A stretch of DNA of 64,000 nucleotides from Pseudoalteromonas luteoviolacea B = ATCC 29581 (GCA_000333235.1 CAPN01000016.1:186001-250000), one strand, 5' to 3'. Shown: positions 33,972 through 43,626, counted from the stretch's first letter. Made by a program: numbers and translations. The notes: a model not told the origin generated them from the letters alone.

Positions 33972-35945
33972 CTACACCACCAGAGCTTCTGTAAAAGGAG
34001 TGAATGATATTTTATGTTTTCTCAAAGTTTGTTCAATAAACAGAATCTCTTGCTTCAAACTCACAAGAATACTCTTTTTCATTGAATCACCATCGTTAAG
34101 CGCCAAAAACTTTTTAATCAATCTGTCTCTTCTATCTGCTTTTTTTCTTGCACCTTTATCATCGATTATCTCGAATTGACAATCAGACTTACCAACGGCA
34201 AACATGGCGCATACTCTTTCACAGTTTTCATTTGTACAGTAACCCCCTCCCGGCAACATTACCGCAGAAAGTGTGCCGTTCCGAACCAAGTTATCTAGTT
34301 CTAATCTGGACATGAAAACCTTCTGACCATTTTTCAAAGCTCTTTCTTTTTCACGCATTACACTTTCACCTGCAACACCAGATAGATATTCCGACTTATT
34401 GTATATTTCATCGAATATATCTACACCCAAATCAATTCCAGCTTCTTCCAATTCGTTCAAAAGATCATGGTCCAATAGAATATCTTCCATACGCGCTAAC
34501 TCAGCATTTGCAGAATAATACCCCGACATATTTATGTTTTTATGCTTGTACTGAAACTTTATTCCAGAAGTATTCCCGAATCCATGCCTTACAAAAAATA
34601 CAGCAAAAGAACGCCTGAAATCATGTGGTGATAGTTTTTTTAATGTTTCCCCTACTTTTAGCTGACCCTTTCTTGTCGGATTCAACATATCAAACTCTAT
34701 CACATCTTCTTGAGTAGCCCTTATTGACCACTTGTTAGCTAAGTTTCTAATTCTAGATGCAAAAGAAGACCCAACAAACCTAGCCGTTTGTTGTTGTGGC
34801 TTAACTGCAAGAAAGGCAACAGTTAAATCTTTTAACGCTTTTTCATATTCATCTAAGCCCATCTCCAACTCATCTTTCATTTTTTCTATCTTATTCTTGT
34901 ATATATCTCTAAGATAATTGGAAATTGTAAATGCTAATTCAATTGCATCTTTAGTAACGTGATGAGTAACCCACACATGGCTTTTCGGTCTTCCATCATA
35001 CCCTTTAGTCGATTTACCTTTGATGAAACTTGCTTCTATGCCCTTTGATAACCTTCTTTTTTTAAAGCTATCTAAATTTAAAGAGCAAGCCTCTCCCAAC
35101 CTCATCCCAGAAAAAGATAGTATGACAGTCATACAAGCAGTTTGAATCTCGCCTATTTGATAACCATTCATATCAATTTTGAAATCTGGTATGCCATGTT
35201 CAATTTTTTCTAAAGCTCGTGTTACTCTAGCTCTTATAGCCCACTCATCCATAGATAAAGGCGTATCACGCCTTATAGTACGCGTATCAAATCCAGACTG
35301 TATTTGACCAGCTAGATAATATGCATCTGCCATTGTTTTAGAAATTTGATCTTTATAGGGATAAAATGTTTCAACAACTTTTATACTGTTACTTAATAGA
35401 GTCTGATACATTTTAGTAGGTATCGCTATGTGTTGCTGCGTGACATGGGAAATAGCAGACTCTACAACCTTCCTACCATCAATTAATCTATTTAATAAGC
35501 CTGCCTGTTGAAGCTTATTTAGAGTAGGGATGATAAATCCTTCTATAGAGCCTCTTGATAAATTACGCCCCTTTAGTTTTTGCCTGAAATGTTTATATTG
35601 ATTACTGTCTTCTAAACTAGACCAATCTGTAGATTCTATACATTCTGCTATGTGAGTGAGGCCCACTTTCAAAGAGTCAAGCATAGACCAACTAGCGCCT
35701 ATTTTATTTTGAGTAACGCTAAATTTATACAGCTCATTAAGTGTGTCTTGGATTTTGCGTCTATATTCTAACCTTATTTTTCTGAAAGAAATTACAGGTG
35801 TGACTAGATTTGATACTTCAACGCTCCCTGTATAATCCCATGTGTCGCTATATAAATAAGATTTAGGATTACCTTCACTGTTATAAGTGATGACGGGACC
35901 AAGTTCGTTTGAATCAGTTAAGTTAGTTTTTATTGATATTACCAT
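33972..35945 (-). CDS. intB: Tyrosine recombinase IntB
   Basis: 657 residues, long for a tyrosine recombinase and similar to TnpB of Tn554. The catalytic domain lies at ~260-510: Arg in SFSGMRLGEA, HDFRR (His-x-x-Arg), a later His in YKHKN and the nucleophile region SGYYSAN. A C-terminal extension contains a Cys-rich segment (CTNENCERVC) that may bind metal. It should cut and join DNA at the element ends. It overlaps the tfp gene by seven bases. Confidence 0.85.
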   Translation of the reverse strand: MVISIKTNLTDSNELGPVITYNSEGNPKSYLYSDTWDYTGSVEVSNLVTPVISFRKIRLEYRRKIQDTLNELYKFSVTQNKIGASWSMLDSLKVGLTHIAECIESTDWSSLEDSNQYKHFRQKLKGRNLSRGSIEGFIIPTLNKLQQAGLLNRLIDGRKVVESAISHVTQQHIAIPTKMYQTLLSNSIKVVETFYPYKDQISKTMADAYYLAGQIQSGFDTRTIRRDTPLSMDEWAIRARVTRALEKIEHGIPDFKIDMNGYQIGEIQTACMTVILSFSGMRLGEACSLNLDSFKKRRLSKGIEASFIKGKSTKGYDGRPKSHVWVTHHVTKDAIELAFTISNYLRDIYKNKIEKMKDELEMGLDEYEKALKDLTVAFLAVKPQQQTARFVGSSFASRIRNLANKWSIRATQEDVIEFDMLNPTRKGQLKVGETLKKLSPHDFRRSFAVFFVRHGFGNTSGIKFQYKHKNINMSGYYSANAELARMEDILLDHDLLNELEEAGIDLGVDIFDEIYNKSEYLSGVAGESVMREKERALKNGQKVFMSRLELDNLVRNGTLSAVMLPGGGYCTNENCERVCAMFAVGKSDCQFEIIDDKGARKKADRRDRLIKKFLALNDGDSMKKSILVSLKQEILFIEQTLRKHKISFTPFTEALVV

Positions 35946-37804
35946 GCAAATATCGCCAATAAGTCGTCAATCGAATAAATATCTTCATATAACGGGTGAG
36001 GTGATTCTGAGAGTAACTCCTCGGCTTCATAAAAATTTTTACTCGCTTTAATCTTAAAATCAGACAAAATAGAATTTATTGTATTGAAGAGTTTTGTGAA
36101 TCTCTCTGCTGGTAGCGAATTCACGGCTGGTAACGATTTCATTTCTTCTAAAGTTTCTTTGAATGATAGCATTAACCAAATATCATCTACTTCTGCGACC
36201 AGTTTGTAATCCCCACAGTCAAAGCACTCTAAAAAATCAGTACAAAGGTGTTCATTAGAAGAAGTCTTTATTCCTGCTTTGTCGAGTGTTCTTTTAATTT
36301 TTTCAGCTAAACCGCCAGTATTATTCTGACACCTAACTCCTAAGGGAGTCTTTGATTCTTTACTATTTTTGCTTCTAATATTCTTATATTCGTAATCAGA
36401 CAAAACATCATGATACTTAAATTTTGCTTCTTGAATCGAGCCATCAAGAGATTCGCCTTTAAAAAAGTTATATTGGGCTGAAAGAGAAGCCGTAAGGTTT
36501 CTATGATGATCGGCCTTGTTACCACCAGAATAGTTTGATTGAATTGTCTTAACGGAATTGTTACCCGAAACACTTACAAGATATACATCCTCTGTAACTT
36601 TCATTAGGATATCTAATTTAGTTTTTCGAAATCTACGAGACGTTGTAGAAGGTAATCCAAGATAATCCAACAATTTATTTACGGAATCTTGCGGAGCCAA
36701 GCTTTTATCAATAAAGGGGACTACTTCACCCGTCTCTGTTATCCAAGGAAACAAAGGTGGGTTGATAATATCAGATGAGATATCAGTTGATATCTTTAAC
36801 CATGACTCAACGAAGTTTTTTGCAAACTTGGAGAACCCAACAGTAGAGTCTTGCTGCTGATGTTCAGCTCGATCTTTTTCGTTATCAAAAACATATTTTC
36901 CCTGACCAACTTGTTTGAACTTAACATCTGATAATTTCATTGATAACAAAGGGAACGTATTCATCCCTGTAAACATAAAAGTTAACAGGATAGAAATCCT
37001 TGTCATGTGATTTACCCAAGCATACTGCCTATTACTAACAGCATGTCTAAAGGAAACAACTTTACGGTTATACACTTTCTGAGACCAGCCTTGCACAGAT
37101 TGCTGATTTTGTAATAATTCTTCGTTAAATAGGGGATGGACTTCTGGCTTAGTTCCATTTAAATAGTGACTTTGAAATGTGCTATAGGCTTTAAATAATG
37201 CCTTATTCAGTAATTTTAGCTCTTCAACCGTTAAAGATTCTGTTTCAGAAGCCTCATTCTTTAATCCCTTAATTGAAACTAAATTTTTAGCCTGAACATG
37301 TCGATTCAATTCTTTAAGGATAGCTGAAAGCATTTTTTTATGATTACTCCATGTAGATTTTCCGTATTTTCCATTTTTTATTAGCTCACTCCAATAACTC
37401 ATATATGCATCAGTATATTCCTCAGTAAAGTAATCACCATCTATCGGAACGAACCCATTAGTATCAAACCAACGTATATAATTAATTAAACAGTCAAAGT
37501 GTCCCTTCCAAGTTACATTGAAACTTCGATTAAAAATCAGAAAGAGGCTTCTAATTAAATCGTCACGTTTCATGTCTACTAATGTTTCAGGCTTCAATAA
37601 TTCTCCACGCTTAGAAAGAGAAGGGCAACCTTCATAACGTAGTCTTTTAAAATATACCTTTGGAACCCCTTGTGCCTTAAGAACCATATCGTCTATCTGA
37701 AAAGGTTGTATTTCAGCGCTAAGATTATCGCTAGCAGGCACTGCAATCGTTCTTTTTTTTCCTCGTATTCTTCTTTTTCTAGATTCTTCTAACAACATAA
37801 TCAC
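35939..37804 (-). CDS. tfp: Tyrosine-recombinase-fold protein without full active site (Tfp)
   Basis: 621 residues that resemble a phage-type integrase in layout. In the block that normally carries the first catalytic Arg it reads FTGMNTFPLLSM, with Asn in place of Arg. The HxxR box is also altered (SRRFRKTK), although a C-terminal SNYSGG Tyr remains. This agrees with the non-catalytic recombinase-fold gene found between intA and intB in SE elements, probably an architectural partner. It overlaps intA by four bases. Confidence 0.75.
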   Translation of the reverse strand: MIMLLEESRKRRIRGKKRTIAVPASDNLSAEIQPFQIDDMVLKAQGVPKVYFKRLRYEGCPSLSKRGELLKPETLVDMKRDDLIRSLFLIFNRSFNVTWKGHFDCLINYIRWFDTNGFVPIDGDYFTEEYTDAYMSYWSELIKNGKYGKSTWSNHKKMLSAILKELNRHVQAKNLVSIKGLKNEASETESLTVEELKLLNKALFKAYSTFQSHYLNGTKPEVHPLFNEELLQNQQSVQGWSQKVYNRKVVSFRHAVSNRQYAWVNHMTRISILLTFMFTGMNTFPLLSMKLSDVKFKQVGQGKYVFDNEKDRAEHQQQDSTVGFSKFAKNFVESWLKISTDISSDIINPPLFPWITETGEVVPFIDKSLAPQDSVNKLLDYLGLPSTTSRRFRKTKLDILMKVTEDVYLVSVSGNNSVKTIQSNYSGGNKADHHRNLTASLSAQYNFFKGESLDGSIQEAKFKYHDVLSDYEYKNIRSKNSKESKTPLGVRCQNNTGGLAEKIKRTLDKAGIKTSSNEHLCTDFLECFDCGDYKLVAEVDDIWLMLSFKETLEEMKSLPAVNSLPAERFTKLFNTINSILSDFKIKASKNFYEAEELLSESPHPLYEDIYSIDDLLAIFAW

Positions 37805-39267
37805 CCAATTTGACTATCAAATTCACTTTCAATATCTTCGTATGCATCTAAAAAGCCCAAAACATCTTCATAGATTTCATCTCCCGTTGGCTGATCTTCT
37901 GCTATTTTCAGATACTTTAACGTTGTTGATAGATCTTCATGGCCTAACCTTGCACTTACATAGGCTAAGGCAATATCAGAGGGGTATTTTTTTAGCAAAA
38001 CCCTAAAAGTAGATACCGCATATGTAGGGCGAAGGTTATGTGCTTTATGCTTCATCCTATACCCCATAATGCTAGAAACTGTATTACGCACTTCACTCCA
38101 TCTATTATTAATAACTGTCAATTCATTTAAAAATGGATGCCCCTTAGTAGAGATAAATATATAGTTTTCACTGTAATTATCAGCTTCATGCGTATTTTCG
38201 CTTTTCCATTTGATAAATTTATTGTGCCTTGTTAGATACCGTGAGCTATTTGTATAATCTATTAGCTCATTCATTAGTTTTATTGGTATATCTACTTCTC
38301 TTGTTGGGTTTCCTTCACCTTTTGTCAACGATCTAGCATCCTCACCAATAGTCATTCGATAAAGCATTTTCGAGGTGGATAGATTTTTAGGTAATTGGTC
38401 AAGATGTAAACTAGCAATCTCAATTCTCCTCATGCCCGTATATCGTGCCAACCTAAAGAACAAGGAATACTCAAAAGAAAAAGAGCACCACTTTGTTTCA
38501 CCATTAACATTTTTTAAAACTCTACGCTCAGTATCTAAAATCCGCTTAACATTAATCCATTCCTTATTTGATAAAGGCAAAAGAGCTTGTTTAACCTGAT
38601 CATTCCTTTTATCTTTGCCAAACTTTAGCCTTAAGTCTGTTGTGTGGACAGCCTTCGCTAAATACCCTTTCATATTTTTTTCAGAAGCTTGAAAATTTAT
38701 TTTTACAACCTCGTGCTCAAATGGGGGGAATTCAAATTCAACTCCTATTCTTATTTGGAATTTATAAAACTCAACCACTCTACGGATATAAGCTTGTGCT
38801 GTAGTACGCGATAAAGATTTTTCTTTTAATACGAGATCTTTTAATGCCTTCCTATATAAATACGTCGGTCTTTTACTTTTTCGAGAATGCATGACATACC
38901 AATCAGGTTCAGGTTCGCCTTTTTGCCATGCTTTATTCTTCTTCCATTGCTCGCGTAGTTGTAAAAGGAAAGTGAAATAGTGGATAAGTGCTTTTGAATG
39001 TTGCTTTGACTCTTCTATCTCATTGTCAATATGAAGTGACATTAAAAAAATATTTGCGGGTTCCACAGGAGTTGAATTAACTATATCACCAGTTTTACTA
39101 TCTCTTTCAAGTTTATGAATAAACCTAATTGATTCAGCGCTAACTATTTCACTTATCGTTGAGAACTCTAACGTCAACTCTCCATCGGCATTAGTTCTAG
39201 CCATACTCTCCCTGTATGTAAACGGTTTTACTTTATTACCAATAATTTCAAAGTAGGTTTCAGACAT
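37801..39267 (-). CDS. intA: Tyrosine recombinase IntA
   Basis: 488 residues. The catalytic residues are present: Arg in YTGMRRIEIASL (~280), HNLRPTY (His-x-x-Arg, ~405), His in ARLGHEDLSTT (~440) and Tyr in LKYLKI a few residues later. The N-terminal ~200 residues form the core-binding domain. As the first gene of the recombination operon it lies 73 bp downstream of the dinB fragment stop codon, in the same direction. Transcription from the dinB promoter could therefore reach it. The symbol follows SE nomenclature. Confidence 0.85.
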   Translation of the reverse strand: MSETYFEIIGNKVKPFTYRESMARTNADGELTLEFSTISEIVSAESIRFIHKLERDSKTGDIVNSTPVEPANIFLMSLHIDNEIEESKQHSKALIHYFTFLLQLREQWKKNKAWQKGEPEPDWYVMHSRKSKRPTYLYRKALKDLVLKEKSLSRTTAQAYIRRVVEFYKFQIRIGVEFEFPPFEHEVVKINFQASEKNMKGYLAKAVHTTDLRLKFGKDKRNDQVKQALLPLSNKEWINVKRILDTERRVLKNVNGETKWCSFSFEYSLFFRLARYTGMRRIEIASLHLDQLPKNLSTSKMLYRMTIGEDARSLTKGEGNPTREVDIPIKLMNELIDYTNSSRYLTRHNKFIKWKSENTHEADNYSENYIFISTKGHPFLNELTVINNRWSEVRNTVSSIMGYRMKHKAHNLRPTYAVSTFRVLLKKYPSDIALAYVSARLGHEDLSTTLKYLKIAEDQPTGDEIYEDVLGFLDAYEDIESEFDSQIG

Positions 39268-39312
39268 TTAGATTCATAGTTAATACAAATAATAGTGTAA
39301 CTATAGATAAAT

Positions 39313-39325
39313 ATTCTCAACTTTC
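39313..39325. repeat. Right-end copy of the left-end TTCTCA repeat
   Basis: ATTCTCAACTTTC matches 12 of 13 bases of the left-end inverted-repeat arm at 15593-15605. Its position about 40 bp from the right junction makes it a candidate recombinase arm site. Confidence 0.6.
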
Positions 39326-39339
39326 AAATGTGTTAGGTT

Positions 39340-39675
39340 TTATTTTAGAAAATAAATGTGAAGGTGTTCATCTAAGGAAAGTGGTTCTATTAAACTGGTA
39401 TAGCGAGCAAAAATTTCGCGGATCTGCGCTGAAATTTCTTTATAAATGTGCATTCTTCCGGGCACGATGACTAAATCAGGACATAATTTTTTTGCCTGAT
39501 AATTCGACATCGCCGAACGCACTCCAAACTCACGAGCTAAATAATTCGACGTCGACAAAACTCCACGGTGGCTGTTCCCGCCGATGGCCATTGGCACCTT
39601 TGCCAACGCTGGATTATCGCGCATTTCAACCGCAGCATAAAAGCAATCCATGTCGATATGGATGAACTTCTTCAT
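39340..39675 (-). pseudogene. dinB: dinB N-terminal fragment (DNA polymerase IV)
   Basis: The first 103 codons are normal Pol [12 protein letters not shown] with Asp8 and Asp10, then LSLDE with the catalytic Asp102-Glu103. They are followed by eight codons from the element end and a stop codon. Palm residues are thus present but the rest of the palm, thumb and little finger are missing, so no activity is expected. I choose the ATG at 39675, because CAGGTG lies at the right distance; an upstream in-frame GTG at 39684 is less likely. The rest of the gene is at 14716-15483. Confidence 0.93.
39357..39372. other. Right attachment junction (attR) of the island
   Basis: On the minus strand GATGAA (39372-39367, the dinB Asp-Glu codons) is followed by the element end CACCTTCACA (39366-39357). 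It mirrors the left junction, where the six-base core is GATGAG. The one-base difference between the two cores fits a crossover that keeps one core base from the donor. Confidence 0.75.
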
Positions 39676-39686
39676 GTTGACCACAC

Positions 39687-39702
39687 CTGTTTAAATGTAC
39701 AG
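39687..39702. promoter_or_regulatory. LexA (SOS) box of dinB
   Basis: CTGTTTAAATGTACAG is a perfect CTGT-N8-ACAG site 11 bp before the dinB start codon. It shows that dinB was SOS-controlled before disruption. It is still in place upstream of the dinB fragment and the recombinase operon. Confidence 0.9.
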
Positions 39703-39847
39703 TTATTTTTAACTAAACAATCGCAATTAGCAAGTTAGACCTTTCTGCTGTAAAGTTTTAACGTATCAATCTAGTAGTGCCAGCATCTTAAAAACTCACC
39801 TTTTAGGGGAGTTTTAGTTCGAATTAAAGATTAAAAATGGAGTCAAC

Positions 39848-40900
39848 ATGCAATACAGTCGTCTTGGCAGTAGCGATCTGCACGTTTCACGAGTTTGCTT
39901 AGGGAGTATGACGTGGGGCATGCAAAACAATCAGCATGACGCCGATGAACAAATCAATTTTGCCCTCGCCAGTGGCGTTAACTTTATCGATACAGCCGAA
40001 ATGTACGCCGTGCCACCGAGTCCAGAAACGTATGGCAAAACGGAAGAGATCATAGGAAGCTGGCTTACACGCCATAAAGAAAAACGCAAAGAGATTGTCA
40101 TTGCCACGAAAATTGCGGGTGGAGGTTTACCCTGGATCCGAAATGGCGATCCCATTTGCGGAAAGTCAATCACTACCGCGATTGACGCCTCACTTAAACG
40201 CCTGCAAACGGACTACATCGACTTATATCAACTTCATTGGCCTAATCGCACTTCACCGCATTTTGGCAAACATTGGCCAGGTTTACTCACTCCGACAAAA
40301 GTAGACACTGAACAAGAAGTCGCCGGTATGCTCGATATTCTGCAAAGTATCTCTCTTGCGATAAAATCGGGTAAAATTCGTCACTTTGGCTTATCCGACG
40401 ACACTCCTTGGGGCATTCAAACTTACCTAAATTTAGCCAAACAATATCAGCTGCCACGCGTAGTATCGATTCAAAATGAATTTAGCTTGTTGCATGCTAA
40501 AGACTGGCCTTATTTAATTGAGCAATGTGTTCATGAAGACATTGCTTACTTGCCTTGGTCTCCCCTAGCAGGTGGCGCACTAACAGGAAAATATTTGGAT
40601 GGTGCTCGCCCTGATGGGACGCGTTGGAGTCTCGTGCAGCGCCAAGGGTTATTCAGAGATACTGAACAGTCTAATCGCGCCATTGCCGCCTATTGCGACC
40701 TTGCAACACAAATGCGCATTTCACCTGCACAACTTGCACATGCTTGGTGTAATCAAGTAGACGGAGTAACCTCAACAATTATAGGTGCCACCAGCATGGC
40801 GCAACTAAAAGAAAACTTACAAGCGTTTACTATGACTCTGAGTGATACACATCTGCGGGACATTAGTAAAATATTTGCTCACTATCCCTCTCCTTTCTAA
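39848..40900 (+). CDS. Aldo/keto reductase, Tas-like
   Basis: 350 residues forming one TIM-barrel aldo/keto reductase domain. NFIDTAEMYAVPPSPETYG near residue 50 includes the catalytic Asp and Tyr and matches the Tas/YghZ-like subgroup; LHWPNRTSPHFGK further supports Tas. These enzymes reduce aldehydes or ketones with NADPH in the cytoplasm; the natural substrate is not known. GGAGTCAAC precedes the ATG, and a strong terminator follows. Confidence 0.88.
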   Translation: MQYSRLGSSDLHVSRVCLGSMTWGMQNNQHDADEQINFALASGVNFIDTAEMYAVPPSPETYGKTEEIIGSWLTRHKEKRKEIVIATKIAGGGLPWIRNGDPICGKSITTAIDASLKRLQTDYIDLYQLHWPNRTSPHFGKHWPGLLTPTKVDTEQEVAGMLDILQSISLAIKSGKIRHFGLSDDTPWGIQTYLNLAKQYQLPRVVSIQNEFSLLHAKDWPYLIEQCVHEDIAYLPWSPLAGGALTGKYLDGARPDGTRWSLVQRQGLFRDTEQSNRAIAAYCDLATQMRISPAQLAHAWCNQVDGVTSTIIGATSMAQLKENLQAFTMTLSDTHLRDISKIFAHYPSPF

Positions 40901-40905
40901 CAAAA

Positions 40906-40929
40906 TTTGCGCTGCTTTTGCAGCGCAAA
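40906..40929 (+). terminator. Terminator after the aldo/keto reductase
   Basis: A perfect 10-bp stem (TTTGCGCTGC at 40906-40915 with its complement at 40920-40929) has a TTTT loop, starting a few bases after the stop codon. Confidence 0.85.
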
Positions 40930-41041
40930 AAATCGTTATACCTTTTTATTACAGTCTTATGACAAATTGATTGTTACCATTTATTGAACAAAAGAACCTT
41001 TTAAGGGTACATTTGCTGCGCAACAAAAAAGGACCCTGTGC

Positions 41042-43021
41042 ATGCAACTAAAACAAAAACTAACCCTATCGTTTTTACTGATTAGCCTAATTCCACTTTT
41101 TTTCTTAACAACGATCATCATTTCACAAGCGTCGACTGCGTTAATGGATCAAGCTTACAGTCAACTAACGGCCGTGAAAAATAATAAGATAGAACAACTC
41201 AATGATTATTTTGATCGAGTTTGGAAAGACATTGAAACCTTACAATACAATTGGCAAACCGATGCTGTTGGAGACAACATAAAGTCGTGGAATGAAATCG
41301 CTCTATTACGCGCGAGCGAACTTGATTTATATGTTTCAACATTGGGTTACTACGATGTCTTTATTATTGATGAGCACGGGCAAATCATCTATACACAAGC
41401 CAAAGAAGCGGACTACCAAACAAATTTAATCTCTGGGAGATACAGTCACAGCAACCTTGCGGTTCTATTTAAGCAAGTGCAAAACTCCAATAAACCAAAG
41501 ATCATTGATTTTGCACCCTATGCGCCAAGCAATCAGGCACCTGCGGCATTCATCGCAGCGCCAATTCTAGTGAACGGGGAATTTAAAGGTGCAGTGGCGT
41601 TACAACTATCCATTGCTCATATCAATGACATCATGCAAATGCGAGATGGCATGGGGGAAACCGGAGAAACTTATCTGGTTGGTTATGACTTTAGAATGCG
41701 TTCGGATTCATTCTTAGATCCCATTAACCATTCTATTGCAGCGAGTTTTTCCGGCACTGTAGCGCGAAATGGTGTCGAGACAAAAGCAGTTAAAGACGCT
41801 TTGGTTGGAAAAGAGAATACGGAAGTTATTATTGATTACAATGGTAATCCTGTGCTTTCAGCCTATAGCCCTTTTGAATTTGAAGGGCTAAAGTGGGCAA
41901 TCATGGCTGAAATTGACGAAGCTGAAGTAAAACAACCACTCTATACCTTGCTTTATTCAGCCACATTGTTGCTCATCTTAGTATTGGTTGGTGTTGTTGC
42001 AACAGCATTGTTCTTAACTCGCTCGATACTTCGCCCGCTTGGTGGTGAACCGCAATTAATGAAAGAAGTTGCGCAGAATATCGCCAAAGGCAACCTTTGC
42101 ATCGAATTTAAACACCACAATGACAATCTGGATAATGTTTATAGCGCGATGCAAACCATGACTCTCACACTTCAATCTTTGCTCCGCGAATTGCATAAAG
42201 GGATCGATGTTTTAAGTGTCAACGCGGAACAAACCATGCAGTGCGCAGAACAAGGACTTATTAGTAACGAGAGACAAATGCAAAGCATCGACAGTATTGC
42301 TTCTGCAATGCAACAAATGTCTGTTACTGTTGATGAAGTGGCGCAGCATGCCAAACATGCGGCTAGTTTGACTGAGGCAATCGCTCGTCAAGTAGGGCTT
42401 GGTAATGACAATATGGTTAAGTGTGCTGAAGCAATGCAGTCGATTCAATTAAAAGTGAATGCCATTTCAAATGCTATTGAGCAAACCAGTGCTGGCAGCC
42501 AACAAATTGGGAGTGTATTAGAAGTCATTAACACCATTGCTGAGCAAACCAATTTACTAGCTCTGAATGCAGCCATAGAGGCCGCAAGAGCAGGAGAGCA
42601 AGGGAGAGGTTTTGCGGTGGTCGCGGATGAAGTCAGGAATTTGGCTCAGAAAACCCAGAATTCTACCCGTGATATTGAAGCAATGATCAATTCATTACAG
42701 TCTAATGCGATTGCCGCTAACGAATTAATGAAAGATTCTCTGTCAGTCGTTGGGTCTGGAAACGCAGTAATAAAGGATGGAAAAAACCAATTGGAACAGA
42801 TCCTAAACGCGGTGAAAGAACTATCGCAACATAACGAAACAATCGCAACCGCTGCGACGCAGCAAAGCTATGCAGCCGCTGATATCAGTCAAAGTATGAC
42901 AGGGATAAATGATTCAGCTTTGACCAATGTTGCCACTGCCGAACAAAATAAAGCGGCAAGTGCCGATTTATCAACATTAGCAGTCAAACTGAAACAATCT
43001 GCAGCAAAATTTGTGATTTAA
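41042..43021 (+). CDS. Methyl-accepting chemotaxis protein (double Cache sensor)
   Basis: 659 residues: membrane segment ~10-30, a large periplasmic dCache_1-type domain ~35-295 (GRYSHSNLAVLFKQ, GETGETYLVGYDFRMRS), second membrane segment ~300-325, HAMP ~326-380 and a signalling coiled coil with the conserved hairpin [20 protein letters not shown]. dCache domains commonly bind amino acids or amines, but the ligand is not predictable. It ends QSAAKFVI without a receptor-tail pentapeptide. AAGGACC precedes the ATG. Confidence 0.92.
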   Translation: MQLKQKLTLSFLLISLIPLFFLTTIIISQASTALMDQAYSQLTAVKNNKIEQLNDYFDRVWKDIETLQYNWQTDAVGDNIKSWNEIALLRASELDLYVSTLGYYDVFIIDEHGQIIYTQAKEADYQTNLISGRYSHSNLAVLFKQVQNSNKPKIIDFAPYAPSNQAPAAFIAAPILVNGEFKGAVALQLSIAHINDIMQMRDGMGETGETYLVGYDFRMRSDSFLDPINHSIAASFSGTVARNGVETKAVKDALVGKENTEVIIDYNGNPVLSAYSPFEFEGLKWAIMAEIDEAEVKQPLYTLLYSATLLLILVLVGVVATALFLTRSILRPLGGEPQLMKEVAQNIAKGNLCIEFKHHNDNLDNVYSAMQTMTLTLQSLLRELHKGIDVLSVNAEQTMQCAEQGLISNERQMQSIDSIASAMQQMSVTVDEVAQHAKHAASLTEAIARQVGLGNDNMVKCAEAMQSIQLKVNAISNAIEQTSAGSQQIGSVLEVINTIAEQTNLLALNAAIEAARAGEQGRGFAVVADEVRNLAQKTQNSTRDIEAMINSLQSNAIAANELMKDSLSVVGSGNAVIKDGKNQLEQILNAVKELSQHNETIATAATQQSYAAADISQSMTGINDSALTNVATAEQNKAASADLSTLAVKLKQSAAKFVI

Positions 43022-43054
43022 ATCGCTTAACCGTTTTTCAGTCTTTATTTTTGA

Positions 43055-43083
43055 TATACTCTCGCTAAGAAAAAACGGGAGTA
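43055..43083 (+). promoter_or_regulatory. Hairpin in the leader of the Nudix gene
   Basis: ATACTCTCG and CGGGAGTAT form a nine-pair stem (one G-U) around an A-rich loop just before the Nudix start codon. It lacks a U-run, so it is more likely a translation-control hairpin or operator than a terminator. Confidence 0.35.
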
Positions 43084-43095
43084 TATTAAAATAGT

Positions 43096-43626
43096 ATGAG
43101 ACGATTAAATCCCACCCCTCCCCCTTTGGTAGCACCAATTATCAAGTCTCGTCACACGGCGCGGGCAATTATCGTCAATAACAAAGACATTCTATTAGTC
43201 TATACAAAACGGTATAACGATTTTAGCTTGCCTGGCGGTGGCATTGATGAAGGAGAGAGCGTTATCGATGCCCTTAAACGAGAATTGAAAGAAGAGATTG
43301 GCGCATACGATATTTCGATTGACGCGCCTTTTGGCGTTTACGAAGAATATCGTGCAGATCGAAAATGCAGCAACACGCAATGGCACATTCAATCTTTTTA
43401 TTTCCATTGCTCACTCAACGCCCCACTGCAACCCCCCACACCTGAAGAATATGAGGTTCACAGTGGTATGGAGCCTACATGGATCCGCATTGAAGATGCG
43501 ATTGCACACAATGAACAAACCGCGAAGAGTGAATTCGCGGGGCTCTCTTTGGCACGTGAACTGTCGGTCTTACGTACGTTACGAAAGGACATACTTACCA
43601 ACAATATCAAGGGACTGCAGCTTTAG
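43096..43626 (+). CDS. Nudix hydrolase
   Basis: 176 residues with a perfect Nudix box beginning GGGIDEGESVIDALKRELKE and continuing EIGA (residues ~50-72), which binds Mg2+ through its Glu residues. Nudix enzymes hydrolyse nucleoside diphosphate derivatives; the exact substrate cannot be read from the sequence. A Pro-rich N-terminus (NPTPPPLVAP) is unusual. The gene stands alone. Confidence 0.9.
   Translation: MRRLNPTPPPLVAPIIKSRHTARAIIVNNKDILLVYTKRYNDFSLPGGGIDEGESVIDALKRELKEEIGAYDISIDAPFGVYEEYRADRKCSNTQWHIQSFYFHCSLNAPLQPPTPEEYEVHSGMEPTWIRIEDAIAHNEQTAKSEFAGLSLARELSVLRTLRKDILTNNIKGLQL

Larger units (their letters stand above)
15478..39366. mobile_element. SE-like integrative element inserted in dinB (~23.9 kb)
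   Basis: The element interrupts dinB between codon 103 (Glu of SLDE) and the following Ala. It carries a four-gene recombination module at its right end (33557-39267) that matches intA-tfp-intB-srap of strand-biased circularizing integrative elements. It has no phage structural, conjugation or replication genes. Its DNA is visibly richer in A+T than the flanks. Cargo includes umuDC, an Hsp70/AAA+/nuclease operon and many small unknown genes. Eight copies of the palindrome GTTASNNRGTAAC are confined to it. Assignment to the SE family is from gene order and sizes; a Tn554-like relationship is the alternative. Confidence 0.85.

Noticed and set aside
15478..39366. The island as a prophage, ICE or plasmid
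   Set aside because: No capsid, tail, terminase, relaxase, type IV secretion or replication genes are visible.
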